From contig NZ_JAHXRL010000007.1 of NCBI RefSeq assembly GCF_019392245.1, forward strand, positions 1 to 64,000: a stretch of DNA of 64,000 bases, in the 5' to 3' direction. The DNA is from Sulfitobacter sp. CW3. GTDB lineage: Bacteria > Pseudomonadota > Alphaproteobacteria > Rhodobacterales > Rhodobacteraceae. Below the pieces are notes generated by a model, which saw nothing but the letters and a program-made list of their open reading frames with translations, did no database searches and was not told the DNA's origin. Shown here in pieces: positions 25,701 to 35,192 of the stretch (positions within the stretch are counted from its first letter, which is position 1; each line of letters starts with the position of its first letter). Made by a program: the position numbers and the translations under genes.

Positions 25701-25946
25701 ATGGCTAAAACCCCAAGTCCCTGCATCGACGTTTGCAAATTCAAACGTGAAGGGCACTGTATCGGATGTTCGATGACAAAGGCGCAAAAGTCGCTTTTCA
25801 AGTCGCTGAAAAAGGACGGGCACCGTGCGGGTTTCGTTCAGATGTTAACGGCGCAGCAGGAGCGGCTGGGGAAGTATACGCATTGGGACGCGGCGTATCG
25901 CAAAAAGCTGGCAAAACGAAAAATCGCGGCCGAGAAGGTTCTCTAG
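25701..25946 (+). CDS. DUF1289 family small Cys-rich protein
   Basis: 81 residues from the ATG at 25701. PSPCIDVCKFKREGHCIGCS shows the four-Cys pattern (C-x3-C-x7-C-x2-C) of DUF1289, a probable metal or Fe-S binding knuckle. The rest is basic. Function unknown. An intrinsic terminator overlaps the stop codon. Confidence 0.85.
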   Translation: MAKTPSPCIDVCKFKREGHCIGCSMTKAQKSLFKSLKKDGHRAGFVQMLTAQQERLGKYTHWDAAYRKKLAKRKIAAEKVL

Positions 25947-25957
25947 CCGCGACTTTT
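25924..25957 (+). terminator. Intrinsic terminator overlapping DUF1289 stop
   Basis: TCGCGGC and GCCGCGA form the outer stem, GAGAA and TTCTC the inner stem, followed by CTTTT. The gene's last codons form the left arm. Confidence 0.65.
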
Positions 25958-25976
25958 ACATTCTAGTTGGTGTAGA

Positions 25977-26450
25977 TCAGCCTGCGAGATGCGCGCGCAG
26001 GAACCAAGCGAATTTTTCATGGGTTGTACCGCGCGAGATGCACAAATCTTCGGTCAATGTGTCGCCATGTTCGGCGGCCAATTCGCCCGCGCCCGCAAGT
26101 GTAGAGGCCAGCGTTTGCTGTGCTTCCATCATGATGCGGATCATTTCTTTGTCCGTGGCGTGGCCGTCGTGTTCGTTCACTTTTGACCGCTTCAACATAC
26201 CGGCAAGCGTGCCTTCTGCATGCACGTCCAATGCGCGTACACGTTCGGCCAGATCGTCCTGACCGATAAAATGGTCTTCGTAAATTTTTTGGAAAAGATC
26301 ATGCAACGGGCCAAAACCCATGCCTTTGACGTTCCAGTGAAAATTTTGTGCAAGCATTGTCGTCACGGCGGTTTCGGCCACGGACTGGTTCAATGCGTCA
26401 GCAATTGCTGTTTTAGCGTCGGTGGTCAACGCTGCTGCGGTCTGAGTCAT
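25977..26450 (-). CDS. dps: Dps-family DNA-protecting ferritin
   Basis: 157 residues. The intersubunit ferroxidase ligands have standard spacing: His38 (NFHWNVKG), His50, Asp65 and Glu69 (DDLAERVRALD). Dps 12-mers oxidise Fe(II) with peroxide and shield DNA in stress. The gene converges on DUF1289. Confidence 0.95.
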   Translation of the reverse strand: MTQTAAALTTDAKTAIADALNQSVAETAVTTMLAQNFHWNVKGMGFGPLHDLFQKIYEDHFIGQDDLAERVRALDVHAEGTLAGMLKRSKVNEHDGHATDKEMIRIMMEAQQTLASTLAGAGELAAEHGDTLTEDLCISRGTTHEKFAWFLRAHLAG

Positions 26451-26561
26451 CTGCTCACCCCAATTATGTGTTAAAATTTGTGGCTGGCTGGCGGGCAGCT
26501 GGCTTGCCTAGCCCTTAACATAGAGGTCAAAATCGGTTTGCCAAGTCTTTTTAGAATTATT

Positions 26562-27002
26562 CTAAATCTTAGAAAATTGCTCGGAAATGCGTCCAAGCAA
26601 AAACCCGATATATCTGCGGTCTGCGGCAGTAATCCGCGACTTCAAAAGAAAGCTCAGGTTGCTAGTATCGCCACCCCAAATGCAGAACAGGCAGCGCATC
26701 ACCCAGGATTCGTCAAATGACAGCTCGGTCGCGCCGGGCGCAAACCAGGTGATCTGTTTCTGCGTGGCGGTCGGAAGGCATTTGATAAATGTTTGTATAA
26801 AGGTGCGTTTCGCGTCTTCGCCGTCGAGGGTCAAAAGGGCGCATGCTTCATAAAGGTCTGTGCGTGCAGCCACGCGACACCCCATTGCGGCCAGCCGCAA
26901 ATTATTAAGAACTGCGCGTTGCCCCGTTGTCATCTGGAAGGTTGGTGCAGGGCGTTCAAACCCGTCGTGTTCCATCAAGGGCAGAGTAGAAACTTGCGCC
27001 AT
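26562..27002 (-). CDS. Hypothetical protein
   Basis: 146 residues with an ordinary coding appearance (RAVLNNLRLAAMGCRVAART, CIWGGDTSNLSFLLKSRI, RRYIGFLLGRISEQF). Helical, two CxxC-like Cys positions absent, no signal peptide or transmembrane segment. I do not recognise the family. It stands alone, leftward, between dps and the kinase-like gene. Confidence 0.6.
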   Translation of the reverse strand: MAQVSTLPLMEHDGFERPAPTFQMTTGQRAVLNNLRLAAMGCRVAARTDLYEACALLTLDGEDAKRTFIQTFIKCLPTATQKQITWFAPGATELSFDESWVMRCLFCIWGGDTSNLSFLLKSRITAADRRYIGFLLGRISEQFSKI

Positions 27003-27147
27003 ATTTTGCGGTATCCGTTGTTCCGGGCAGGGGGGGTGAATCGCCGTTTATTATTTCCGACTATACTTATAAGGTATTAGCGAAAATTCAAGCGGGGATA
27101 TTTTTGCCCCAAAACCTGATGCTGCACGGGAACCGGAAAATCGGTTT

Positions 27148-27681
27148 CTAACAGGCCGGTGTGGTGGTGTCCGACATCCGGGCAATCGAGTACAAATCAA
27201 ACGCCTCGGATACGGTTCCTTTTCCCCATATCAGCCTTGGGTCCGACGTACCGATCGAAACAGCGCGAAACGGCAAATCGGCCACCGGTTGACCGATCTC
27301 TAACGCGTGTTCCCAGTCGACCGGAGTGATTGTTGAACCGTTCACAATCAGATTGGCGGGCTTGAGGTCGCCGTGGATCAGCCCCTTGGCGTGAACAGCT
27401 GTGAGGGTGTCCGCGAGCTGCTTGAGCAACCCCGGCCAAAGATCGAGCGACACCTGCGACAGGGGTGATCCCAGTATCAGCTCGCGGCGCACGATCAGCA
27501 CGTCCTCAAGCAATTCAACATTTACAATACGGGGGACGTTCAATCCAGACAGTCGCTGCATGGATTGAAGCTCGTTCTCTAAAAGCTGGCGAGACAGACC
27601 AGACTTTGCACGCTTTTCAACGACCCTCTGCCCGTTCCAGTAGGCCATTTGACACTCGGTTTTGTCAGGTAGCACGTTCAC
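27148..27681 (-). CDS. Small protein-kinase-like protein, degenerate
   Basis: 177 residues. LTAVHAKGLIHGDLKPANLIV is a clear kinase catalytic loop (HGDLKxxN, with HGD instead of HRD). The metal-binding DFG is replaced by VDWEHA, where the Asp is kept, as in Bud32/RIO and lipopolysaccharide kinase-type proteins. The N-lobe is short and has no glycine-rich loop. It might phosphorylate a small molecule or be a compact atypical kinase; truncation at the C-terminus (ends RMSDTTTPAC) is possible. Confidence 0.7.
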   Translation of the reverse strand: MNVLPDKTECQMAYWNGQRVVEKRAKSGLSRQLLENELQSMQRLSGLNVPRIVNVELLEDVLIVRRELILGSPLSQVSLDLWPGLLKQLADTLTAVHAKGLIHGDLKPANLIVNGSTITPVDWEHALEIGQPVADLPFRAVSIGTSDPRLIWGKGTVSEAFDLYSIARMSDTTTPAC

Positions 27682-28270
27682 GGTTGAACACCCGCCTGGC
27701 GAGGGCGACAGATCACATCAGCAAAAGTTTGTCGCGCAAGGCGTACCAACCACCAGTCTCTGAAATGATTGCCGGAACGTTGTACTGACCAAATATCCGC
27801 GTAGCACCGCGCCTAGTCCCACGTACGCGTTCTGCGATCCAAAGACGGCTGCAGATTGCGGGCCACTACGGCGGGCAGATTGATGGTATTTTCGGACGGC
27901 AGACGCGCACCGGCCTCGTTTCTTGGCGCAATGCACTGCAATAGTGCCAATGTGATTTGTTTTGCGACTGGCGGACTGTGAAATGCTGGGCTCAGATAAA
28001 TCGTAAGCGCGGCTGAGGTTCCACCGTCCCATAACAGGTCCGTCACACGACTGAAGTCGTCGCCGCTCCTCTTCCCTCGTTGAACGAGTTTCCATTAACG
28101 TGCCCGATCCCTCGCACTGCACTGCGCAGGATTGAAAAGATTTACGCCGAACGTGCGAACGCGTTGATATGTGTCAAATTACTGTCTTCCAGTTCGGGAT
28201 AATTCTTTGTTGGGGCGTTCGAGAGTCTTCGTACTTGCTGTTTCGTCAAGCTAACTAAGGATATCTGAAA
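27682..28270. other. Intergenic region upstream of HlyD export operon
   Basis: About 590 bp without a supported gene. A leftward frame at 27813-28046 has some protein-like character (SPAFHSPPVAKQITLALLQC) but no good start signal, so it may be a decayed gene. The promoter of the export operon should lie in the last 150 bases. Confidence 0.4.
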
Positions 28271-29263
28271 ATGAACACGCGTCTTTGGATTGCCGCGCTG
28301 GTTGTCGTCGTCTTGGGGGCTGGCGCGTATTATTTGAATCTGGATACGGGGCCGGAATTACCCGAAGATTTCGCCCTTGGTAATGGCCGGGTTGAGGGCG
28401 TGCAGATCGACATCGTGTCGCGGATTGCGGGCCGGGTCGAAAGCGTCGACGTGCTTGAGGGCGAATTGGTCGAGGTAGGCCAGCAGGTCGCCAGCATCGA
28501 CACAAGGCTTCTTCGGACTCAGTTAGCCAGTGCCAAGGCCCAAGTGGCCAGTGCCGAAGCGCAGACGGCTTCGGCCGCGGCCAATGTTGTGCAGGCCGAG
28601 GCGACGCTTGCGCTTGCCGCGATCAGTCTGGATCGCACCCGGGAATTGAATGAACGCGGCACGGCGACGGACGCCCAGCTTGATGCAAGCGAAAGCGAAC
28701 ATGCGGTGGCAGAGGCAAACCTGCAGGCCGCAAAGGCGTCATTTCACGCGCAGCAGGCGTTGGCCGAAGTGTCACGCGCCGCTGTGGAAGAGGCGCAGAC
28801 GAATATCGAGGATGCCACGCTCGTGGCACCGCGTCCGGGTCGGGTGCTCTATCGTCTGGTCGAACCGGGAGAGATGGTCGCTTCGGGCGGTCAGGTGGTG
28901 TCGATGGTCGACCTCGGCAATATCTACCTCGAATTCTATCTCTCCGAACTTGACGCGCACCGCATCGCTATCGGCAATGAGGCACGCATCAAGCTTGATA
29001 TCGCCCCCGATTTTGTTGTGCCGGCTCAGGTGTCGTTTGTCTCGCCGGTTTCCCAATTCACGCCCAGTCAGGTCGAGACCGAGGACACCCGTGCCGAGTT
29101 GGTCTTTCGCGTCCGTGTCCGGATCGCCGAGGAACTGGTGAAAGAGCGTATTCAGATGATCAAAACCGGTATGCGCGCGGTGGTCTATGTCCGCTTGACC
29201 AGCCCCGAGCCGTCGGAGTGGCCGGATTATCTGACTGTCAATATTCCGCCGGTCGCGGAGTAG
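28271..29263 (+). CDS. HlyD-family periplasmic adaptor (membrane fusion protein)
   Basis: 330 residues. One N-terminal membrane anchor (LWIAALVVVVLGAGAYYL), then a lipoyl-like half (VQIDIVSRIAGRVESVDVLE), a long Ala/Gln-rich coiled coil (about 85-175) and the second lipoyl half ATLVAPRPGRVLYRLVEPGE. It bridges the inner-membrane ABC exporter encoded next to an outer-membrane channel, which is not in the window. Operon with the RbbA-like ATPase and ABC-2 permease; resembles the YhiI-RbbA-YhhJ set. Confidence 0.93.
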   Translation: MNTRLWIAALVVVVLGAGAYYLNLDTGPELPEDFALGNGRVEGVQIDIVSRIAGRVESVDVLEGELVEVGQQVASIDTRLLRTQLASAKAQVASAEAQTASAAANVVQAEATLALAAISLDRTRELNERGTATDAQLDASESEHAVAEANLQAAKASFHAQQALAEVSRAAVEEAQTNIEDATLVAPRPGRVLYRLVEPGEMVASGGQVVSMVDLGNIYLEFYLSELDAHRIAIGNEARIKLDIAPDFVVPAQVSFVSPVSQFTPSQVETEDTRAELVFRVRVRIAEELVKERIQMIKTGMRAVVYVRLTSPEPSEWPDYLTVNIPPVAE

Positions 29264-29270
29264 GCCTGCC

Positions 29271-32030
29271 ATGAACACGGGCGTCTCATCCGGCGGGCAA
29301 GATGCAGTTGTTCGCATCTCAGGGCTGAGCCAACGCTACAAATCAGTTGTCGCGCTCGACGCGGTTACGCTTGACTTGCCACCCGGCCAGATCGTCGGGT
29401 TGCTCGGGCCGGATGGGGTTGGCAAATCGACGCTGCTCGACCTGATCGCCGGGGCAAGGGTCATGCAAGACGGTACCCTTAACGTGTTGGGCGGCTCGAT
29501 GAGCGATGCCGCGCACCGGCGCCGGATTGGTCCGCGCATCGCCTATATGCCGCAGGGTCTGGGCAAGAACTTGTATCAAACCCTGTCGGTGCACGAGAAC
29601 CTGACGTTTTTCGGTCAACTGTTCGGGCAGGGCAAGGCCGAACGCGAAGCCCGGATCAAGCGGCTGACTCGCGCGACGGGGCTTGACCCCTTTGTTGATC
29701 GCCCGGCGGGAAAACTCTCGGGTGGTATGAAACAAAAGCTTGGCTTGTGTTGTTCGCTTTTGCACGATCCGGATCTTTTGATCCTTGATGAACCGACCAC
29801 CGGCGTTGACCCCCTTTCACGGCGCCAGTTCTGGGAACTGATCGACGCGATCCGCGCCGAGAGGACGGGCATGTCGGTTTTGGTTTCGACAGCATATATG
29901 GACGAAGCAGACGGTTTCGACTGGTTGGTGGCGATGGATGCGGGCCGCGTCATCGGCACCGGCACAGCAGCCGAATTGCAGGCCCGAACCGGTGCCGCGA
30001 CATTGGAAGAGGCGTTTGTTCGCCTGTTGCCTGACAGCAGTGGTGACGTTTCAGGGCCGCTCGAAATTCCACCGCTGACCGACGATGGCGGCGCACCGGC
30101 GATCACAGCGCGCGGCCTGACCAAACGGTTCGGGGATTTCACCGCCGTTAGCGATGTCAGTTTTGACATCCGACCGGGCGAGATTTTCGGTTTCCTCGGG
30201 TCCAACGGCTGCGGCAAAACCACGACAATGAAGATGTTGACGGGGCTATTGCCCGCCTCGGAGGGCGAGGCACTGCTGTTCGGCAAGCCGGTCGATGCGC
30301 ATGATATGGCGACGCGCCACAGGGTCGGTTTCATGAGCCAGGCGTTTTCGCTTTATGGCGAGCTGACGGTGAGCGAGAACCTCAGCCTGCATGCGCGGCT
30401 GTTCAAGCTGGAAAAGCGCAAAGCCCACAGCCGGATTGACCTTATGCGGGATCGGTTCGGGCTTGGTCCTTATATGGACAAGCGGGCAGGTGCCCTGCCG
30501 CTTGGGATGCGTCAGCGCCTGTCGTTGGCAGTGGCAGTGTTGCACGAACCCGAAGTGCTGATCTTGGACGAGCCTACGTCGGGGGTTGATCCTGTGGCGC
30601 GGGACCAGTTTTGGGAATTGCTGATCGAATTGTCGCGGGGCGACAGGGTGACGATCTTTATTTCCACCCATTTCATGAACGAAGCCATACGCTGTGACCG
30701 GATATCGTTGATGCACGCGGGTCGGGTGTTGATTAGCGATGCCCCCGAACAGATCATACAGCAGTCGGGCCATGATAATTTGGAAGCGGCGTTCATCCAC
30801 TACATCGAAGCGGCTTCGGGCAACGGCGCGGCGGGCGACCCCGAAGCCCTTGCGCTCGGGGCGGTCGCATCCGACGCGGGGTCCAGCGACAGGCTTGGTC
30901 GCTTCAGCCTGAAACGGCTGCTTGCGCTCAGCCACCGCGAGACGCTCGAGGTCCTCCGCGATCCGATCCGGCTTGCCTTTGCCGTCTTTGGCAGTGCCAT
31001 CCTGTTGGTGGTGCTCTCGTTCGGCATGGGCAGTGAAGATGCCGCCGCAGAATTCACCGTGCTCGACTCAGATCAGACACCTGCCAGCCGCGCCTATGTC
31101 GCCGCGCTCGATGCCTCGCCCGATCTGACCGAAGTCGCATCGGTGCTGACGTTGGACGCATTGCGGGATCAGCTGGTGGCCGGAAAGGTGGATGCCGGCG
31201 TGGAAATCCCTGCCGGGTTCGGCTTGGACATGGCGCTAGGGCGCGACACGGATATCTTTACCCTCATCGATGGCAGCAACGTCAACCGCGGTGAAACCGT
31301 GCTGGCCAGCCTTGAAGAGGCCCATACCGCCTGGCTGGCTGATCAACAGCGCCAGACATATCACGTGCGCGAACATACCGTGGTGGGCGTCGATGTGTCG
31401 GCGCGGTTTCTCTACAATCCGAATGTCGAGATTATGATGGCCATGGGTCCCTCAGTTCCCGCAATCCTGTTGATGCTGTTCCCTGCGATCCTCATGGCCG
31501 TGTCGGTTGCGCGCGAAAAGGAGGTGGGGACCATCATCAACTTCTACGTTACGCCGACCAACAAGGTGGAATTCCTGCTGGGCAAGCAAATCCCCTATGT
31601 TGCGCTTGCCGTGTTCAACTTCCTGTTGCTGACGCTGATCGTGACGATCGGCTTGGATGTCCCCCTAAAGGGGAGCTTTCTGACGCTGATGGCCGGGTCG
31701 GCATTGTTCGGCTTTGCCTCCACCGGATTCGGGCTTATCGTTTCGTCGATGGTCAAAAATCAGGTGGCGGCGGTGACCGTTGCCTCGCTTTTGTCGGTGC
31801 TCCCTACGGTGACCTATTCGGGATTGACGCAACCCCTGTCCACGATGTCGCCGACGGGCCAAACAATCGGCGCGCTTTGGCCAGCCTCGTATTACCTGAG
31901 CCTGAGCGTTGGCAGCTATACCAAGGGTCTGGGCTTGGAATACTTGTGGACGGATCTGGTGGGGCTGGCCGTGTTCGGCCCGGTGTTCTTGGCGATCGCC
32001 ACCGTGTTTCTAAAAAAGCAGGAGCGCTGA
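29271..32030 (+). CDS. rbbA: RbbA-like fused ABC protein: two ATPase domains plus ABC-2 permease
   Basis: 919 residues. First ABC domain: Walker A GPDGVGKST (the Asp is typical of RbbA), signature LSGGMKQKL, Walker B LLILDEP. Second: GSNGCGKTT, a weakened signature LPLGMRQRL, VLILDEP. The C-terminal about 380 residues are an ABC-2 permease with a large periplasmic loop and six helices. RbbA was described as ribosome-associated, but the linked HlyD and permease genes point to an exporter. Starts 8 bases after the adaptor. Confidence 0.93.
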   Translation: MNTGVSSGGQDAVVRISGLSQRYKSVVALDAVTLDLPPGQIVGLLGPDGVGKSTLLDLIAGARVMQDGTLNVLGGSMSDAAHRRRIGPRIAYMPQGLGKNLYQTLSVHENLTFFGQLFGQGKAEREARIKRLTRATGLDPFVDRPAGKLSGGMKQKLGLCCSLLHDPDLLILDEPTTGVDPLSRRQFWELIDAIRAERTGMSVLVSTAYMDEADGFDWLVAMDAGRVIGTGTAAELQARTGAATLEEAFVRLLPDSSGDVSGPLEIPPLTDDGGAPAITARGLTKRFGDFTAVSDVSFDIRPGEIFGFLGSNGCGKTTTMKMLTGLLPASEGEALLFGKPVDAHDMATRHRVGFMSQAFSLYGELTVSENLSLHARLFKLEKRKAHSRIDLMRDRFGLGPYMDKRAGALPLGMRQRLSLAVAVLHEPEVLILDEPTSGVDPVARDQFWELLIELSRGDRVTIFISTHFMNEAIRCDRISLMHAGRVLISDAPEQIIQQSGHDNLEAAFIHYIEAASGNGAAGDPEALALGAVASDAGSSDRLGRFSLKRLLALSHRETLEVLRDPIRLAFAVFGSAILLVVLSFGMGSEDAAAEFTVLDSDQTPASRAYVAALDASPDLTEVASVLTLDALRDQLVAGKVDAGVEIPAGFGLDMALGRDTDIFTLIDGSNVNRGETVLASLEEAHTAWLADQQRQTYHVREHTVVGVDVSARFLYNPNVEIMMAMGPSVPAILLMLFPAILMAVSVAREKEVGTIINFYVTPTNKVEFLLGKQIPYVALAVFNFLLLTLIVTIGLDVPLKGSFLTLMAGSALFGFASTGFGLIVSSMVKNQVAAVTVASLLSVLPTVTYSGLTQPLSTMSPTGQTIGALWPASYYLSLSVGSYTKGLGLEYLWTDLVGLAVFGPVFLAIATVFLKKQER

Positions 32031-32032
32031 AC

Positions 32033-33169
32033 ATGGACAGGCTGCAACGCATCTTCTGGTTGGGCACGAAAGAGCTGCGGGCCGTGACATCGGATGTCGC
32101 CATGGTGGTGATGATCATCATTGCCTTCACGCTGATGGTTGTGGTCGGCGGGGGAGAGCACAATGGCCCGGGCGGCGGCAGCTCCACCAATATGACCATC
32201 GCGATCGTAGACGAAGACAACTCGGCGCTAAGCCGCGGCATTGCCGACGGATTTCTGGAGCCGGATTTTTTGCCTCCGACTTACATCAGCGCCAACGAGA
32301 TCGGGCCGGGTCTGGATGATGGGGCCTTTATGTTCGCGCTATCGCTGCCAGCAGGGTTTGAGTCTGATCTGCGCCACGGCCGGTTGGCCGAGCTTTTGCT
32401 GACCATCGACGCCACCCGCGCCACTATCGTCGCCGACGGGGCAACGATGATTTCGCTGGTGCTACAAACCGAAGTGGCGCGGTTCCTCACCCGCACTGAT
32501 TCAAGCGATGACGGCGGTGCCACCCTCGTCACCCGGGTCGCATTCAACCCGACCGGCGACGCGTCCTGGACCGGGCCGATCTCGTCGCTGCTGGACAACC
32601 TCTCGATGTTGACGATCCTGTTGACAGGGGCCGCGCTGATCCGCGAGCGGGAACGCGGCACGATTGAACATCTTATGGTTATGCCGGTCTCCTCGTTTGA
32701 CATCGCGATGGCCAAGATCTGGGCCAACGGGCTGATCCTCATCATTGCCTTCGTCATCTCGCTTACCTTTGTCGTCCAGGGTGCCATGGCAGTGCCGCTT
32801 GCCGGATCAGTGCCACTGTTGCTGGTCGGCACTGCGCTGTTCATTTTCGCCACTGCCGCCATCGGTATCATGCTGGCCACGTTGGCCCGTTCAATGGCGC
32901 AATTCGCGATGCTGTTCATGCTGACCTACCTGCCGATCATGCAGCTTTCCGGCGGCGTCAGCCCGGTCGAAAACCAGCCGGAAATCCTGCAATACATCAC
33001 GTGGTTTCTGCCCTCACGTCATTACCTCGATTTCGCCAACTCTGTGCTGTTCCGGGCCGCTGGATTTGATGTGGTCTGGCCTCAGATCGTGACAATCGCG
33101 GGGCTCGGCACCATTTTCTTCTCAATCAGCCTCAGCCTTTTCCGCCGTTCCATCGAAGCCAGCGGGTAA
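32033..33169 (+). CDS. ABC-2 type permease (YhhJ-like)
   Basis: 378 residues from the ATG at 32033, two bases after the rbbA stop; the frame extends upstream only as shadow. One N-terminal helix, a periplasmic domain (about 45-180), then five helices with LLTGAALIRERERGTIEHLM, the conserved ABC-2 block. It is the second half-channel for the RbbA-like exporter. Confidence 0.92.
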   Translation: MDRLQRIFWLGTKELRAVTSDVAMVVMIIIAFTLMVVVGGGEHNGPGGGSSTNMTIAIVDEDNSALSRGIADGFLEPDFLPPTYISANEIGPGLDDGAFMFALSLPAGFESDLRHGRLAELLLTIDATRATIVADGATMISLVLQTEVARFLTRTDSSDDGGATLVTRVAFNPTGDASWTGPISSLLDNLSMLTILLTGAALIRERERGTIEHLMVMPVSSFDIAMAKIWANGLILIIAFVISLTFVVQGAMAVPLAGSVPLLLVGTALFIFATAAIGIMLATLARSMAQFAMLFMLTYLPIMQLSGGVSPVENQPEILQYITWFLPSRHYLDFANSVLFRAAGFDVVWPQIVTIAGLGTIFFSISLSLFRRSIEASG

Positions 33170-33586
33170 GCGGTGGTTACTGCGTCTAACTATATATAGC
33201 GCCGGACAGTCATGTGACCCAGCTTAACGACTGGTCCGAAACTCTGCGACCAACTCTCTGGGGCGGTCCCGCAAAATCGTTGCGTGAACCGCAGTTAGCG
33301 TCGTGCGTCAGGCAAAGTATCGACCTGCACTATTGGACTTGTTCGCGGTCAATCCGGCGCAAGATTTGGCCATAGGGCCTGCGCGGGATGCGGGAGTTTG
33401 GTTCGGTATGGGCTCAGAGCAAAATTAGTAAAGCAACTGGAGCCGCCCAAGCGCCAAAACTTCAGTTGCTGGTATACCCACTCTGGATGCCACCCATTTT
33501 CATAAAGCTTTCACAAAACTGTCGATGGAGTGAAATCCTGATTTGGAATGACGCTGCATATCAGCAACATTCAGGAGGCGCAGTTT
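33170..33586. other. Intergenic region upstream of phoD
   Basis: About 415 bp without a gene. The last 90 bases carry a Pho-box-like repeat; the first part shows nothing clear. Confidence 0.5.
33498..33526 (+). promoter_or_regulatory. Pho-box-like direct repeats upstream of phoD
   Basis: TTTCATA, TTTCACA and TGTCGAT stand at 33498, 33509 and 33520, each 11 bp apart with 4-base spacers, the geometry of PhoB sites (consensus CTGTCAT repeats). About 60 bases before the phoD ATG. Suggests induction in phosphate starvation. Confidence 0.6.
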
Positions 33587-35122
33587 ATGCCACGTATATC
33601 CTTCACCCGCCGTCAGGCGCTCTTGGGCTCCGCGGCCCTTGGTACCTCATTGGCGATGCCATCCCTTTCGCGTGCGCAATCGCGCCCCTTAATTACCCAT
33701 GGGGTGATGTCCGGCGATGTCGCCCATGACGGCGCAATGATCTGGAGCCGCGCGGACCGCGAGGCGAAGATGCTCGTGGAATGGGCAACGACCGAGAGCA
33801 TGGAAAATGCGCAGGCTGTCCCCGCTTTGGCTGTTGGTACGCCAACGGATTACACAGGCAAGATGGCGTTGACTGGCCTGCCCAGCGATCAGGATATCTT
33901 TTACCGGGTGACGATGACCGATCTGGCAGATGGCACCATGTCCGAGCCCACATTGGGCAAATTCCGCACCGCCCCGATGGGCAACCGCGACGTCAGTTTT
34001 GTCTGGTCGGGCGACACCGCCGGTCAGGGCTGGGGCATCGACGAGGATCGCGGCGGCATGACCACATATGCCACGATGCTGGGCCACACCCCTGACTTTT
34101 TCCTGCATTCGGGCGATACCGTCTATGCCGACGGCCCGCTGAAGGAAGAGGTGGAACTGGACGACGGGACCATCTGGAAAAACATCGTCACGCCCGCCAA
34201 AAGCAAGGTTGCCGAAACCCTTGATGAATTCCGCGGCCAACATCTGTACAACTACATGGACCGCAATGTTCAGGCGTTCAACGCGGCGGTGCCGATCATC
34301 GCGCAGTGGGACGACCACGAGGTCACGAACAACTGGTACCCCAACGAAGTGCTTGCGAGCGACGACCGCTATGCCGTCAAATCCATGCAAACGCTTTCGG
34401 CGCGCGCGTCCCATGCCTTTCACGAGATGATGCCAACGCGGCAAAATCTGGCAGAACCGATGCGGGTCTATCGCAAGGTTTCTTATGGTCCGCTGCTGGA
34501 TATCTTTGTGATCGACATGCGCACCTACCGTGGTGACAACACTGCCAACACCGAAACAGAAGCGACGCCGTTTCTGGGTGCAGAGCAAATGGCTTGGCTC
34601 AAGCGCGAAATGGTGAATTCCACTGCCACGTGGAAGGTGATCGCGTCTGATATGCCCATCGGGATGATGGTGCGTGACGGCGACACAAACATGGAAAACG
34701 GCGCGAATGGTGACGGTCCGGTGCTGGGTCGCGAGCAGGATATCGCGGCGGTGCTTTCCTTCATCAAGGCTGCAGAAATCGCGAACACGGTCTGGCTGAC
34801 GGCAGATGTCCATTACACCGCGGCGCATCACTATTCACCAGATCGGGCGGTCTTTCAGGAATTCGAACCGTTCTGGGAATTCGTGTCAGGCCCGCTGCAT
34901 GCCGGTACCTTCGGCCCGTCCAGCTATGACAACACATTTGGCCCCGAAGTCCGGTTCGCCAAGCACCCCGAAGAGGGCAAGGCAAACCTGCCCCCCAGCG
35001 ACGGCCTGCAGTTCTTTGGCAAGGTCGACATTGCAGCCGACACTGCCGTGATGACTGTGCGGTTGATGGATAGCGCAGATGTCGAACTGTGGTCGGTCGA
35101 GCTTGAACCGAAAGTAGTCTGA
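33587..35122 (+). CDS. phoD: PhoD-family alkaline phosphatase/phosphodiesterase, Tat-exported
   Basis: 511 residues from the ATG at 33587, with AGGAGG upstream. The N-terminus has a twin-arginine signal (FTRRQALLGSAALGTSLAMP, cut near SRAQS). Metal-site blocks are FVWSGDTAGQGWGID, FFLHSGDTVYADG, QWDDHEVTNNW and TADVHYTAAHH. PhoD enzymes bind iron and calcium and release phosphate from mono- and diesters in the periplasm or outside. An intrinsic terminator follows. Confidence 0.95.
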   Translation: MPRISFTRRQALLGSAALGTSLAMPSLSRAQSRPLITHGVMSGDVAHDGAMIWSRADREAKMLVEWATTESMENAQAVPALAVGTPTDYTGKMALTGLPSDQDIFYRVTMTDLADGTMSEPTLGKFRTAPMGNRDVSFVWSGDTAGQGWGIDEDRGGMTTYATMLGHTPDFFLHSGDTVYADGPLKEEVELDDGTIWKNIVTPAKSKVAETLDEFRGQHLYNYMDRNVQAFNAAVPIIAQWDDHEVTNNWYPNEVLASDDRYAVKSMQTLSARASHAFHEMMPTRQNLAEPMRVYRKVSYGPLLDIFVIDMRTYRGDNTANTETEATPFLGAEQMAWLKREMVNSTATWKVIASDMPIGMMVRDGDTNMENGANGDGPVLGREQDIAAVLSFIKAAEIANTVWLTADVHYTAAHHYSPDRAVFQEFEPFWEFVSGPLHAGTFGPSSYDNTFGPEVRFAKHPEEGKANLPPSDGLQFFGKVDIAADTAVMTVRLMDSADVELWSVELEPKVV

Positions 35123-35135
35123 ACGATCAAACAAC

Positions 35136-35166
35136 GGGGGCGGCTATCATAGGCCGCCCCCATTTT
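35136..35166 (+). terminator. Intrinsic terminator of phoD
   Basis: GGGGGCGGC and GCCGCCCCC form a perfect 9-bp stem with an 8-base loop followed by ATTTT, 13 bases past the stop. Confidence 0.8.
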
Positions 35167-35192
35167 GATCCCGGAACCCGGATCAATTTCGA

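Noticed and set aside
27813..28046. Leftward 77-codon frame with some protein-like sequence
   Set aside because: No good Shine-Dalgarno and it overlaps a frame of similar length in another phase; no family recognised. Noted as a possible decayed gene only.
33388..33729. Rightward frame overlapping the phoD start
   Set aside because: Runs into phoD in another phase and lacks a Shine-Dalgarno; the Tat signal frame is clearly real.
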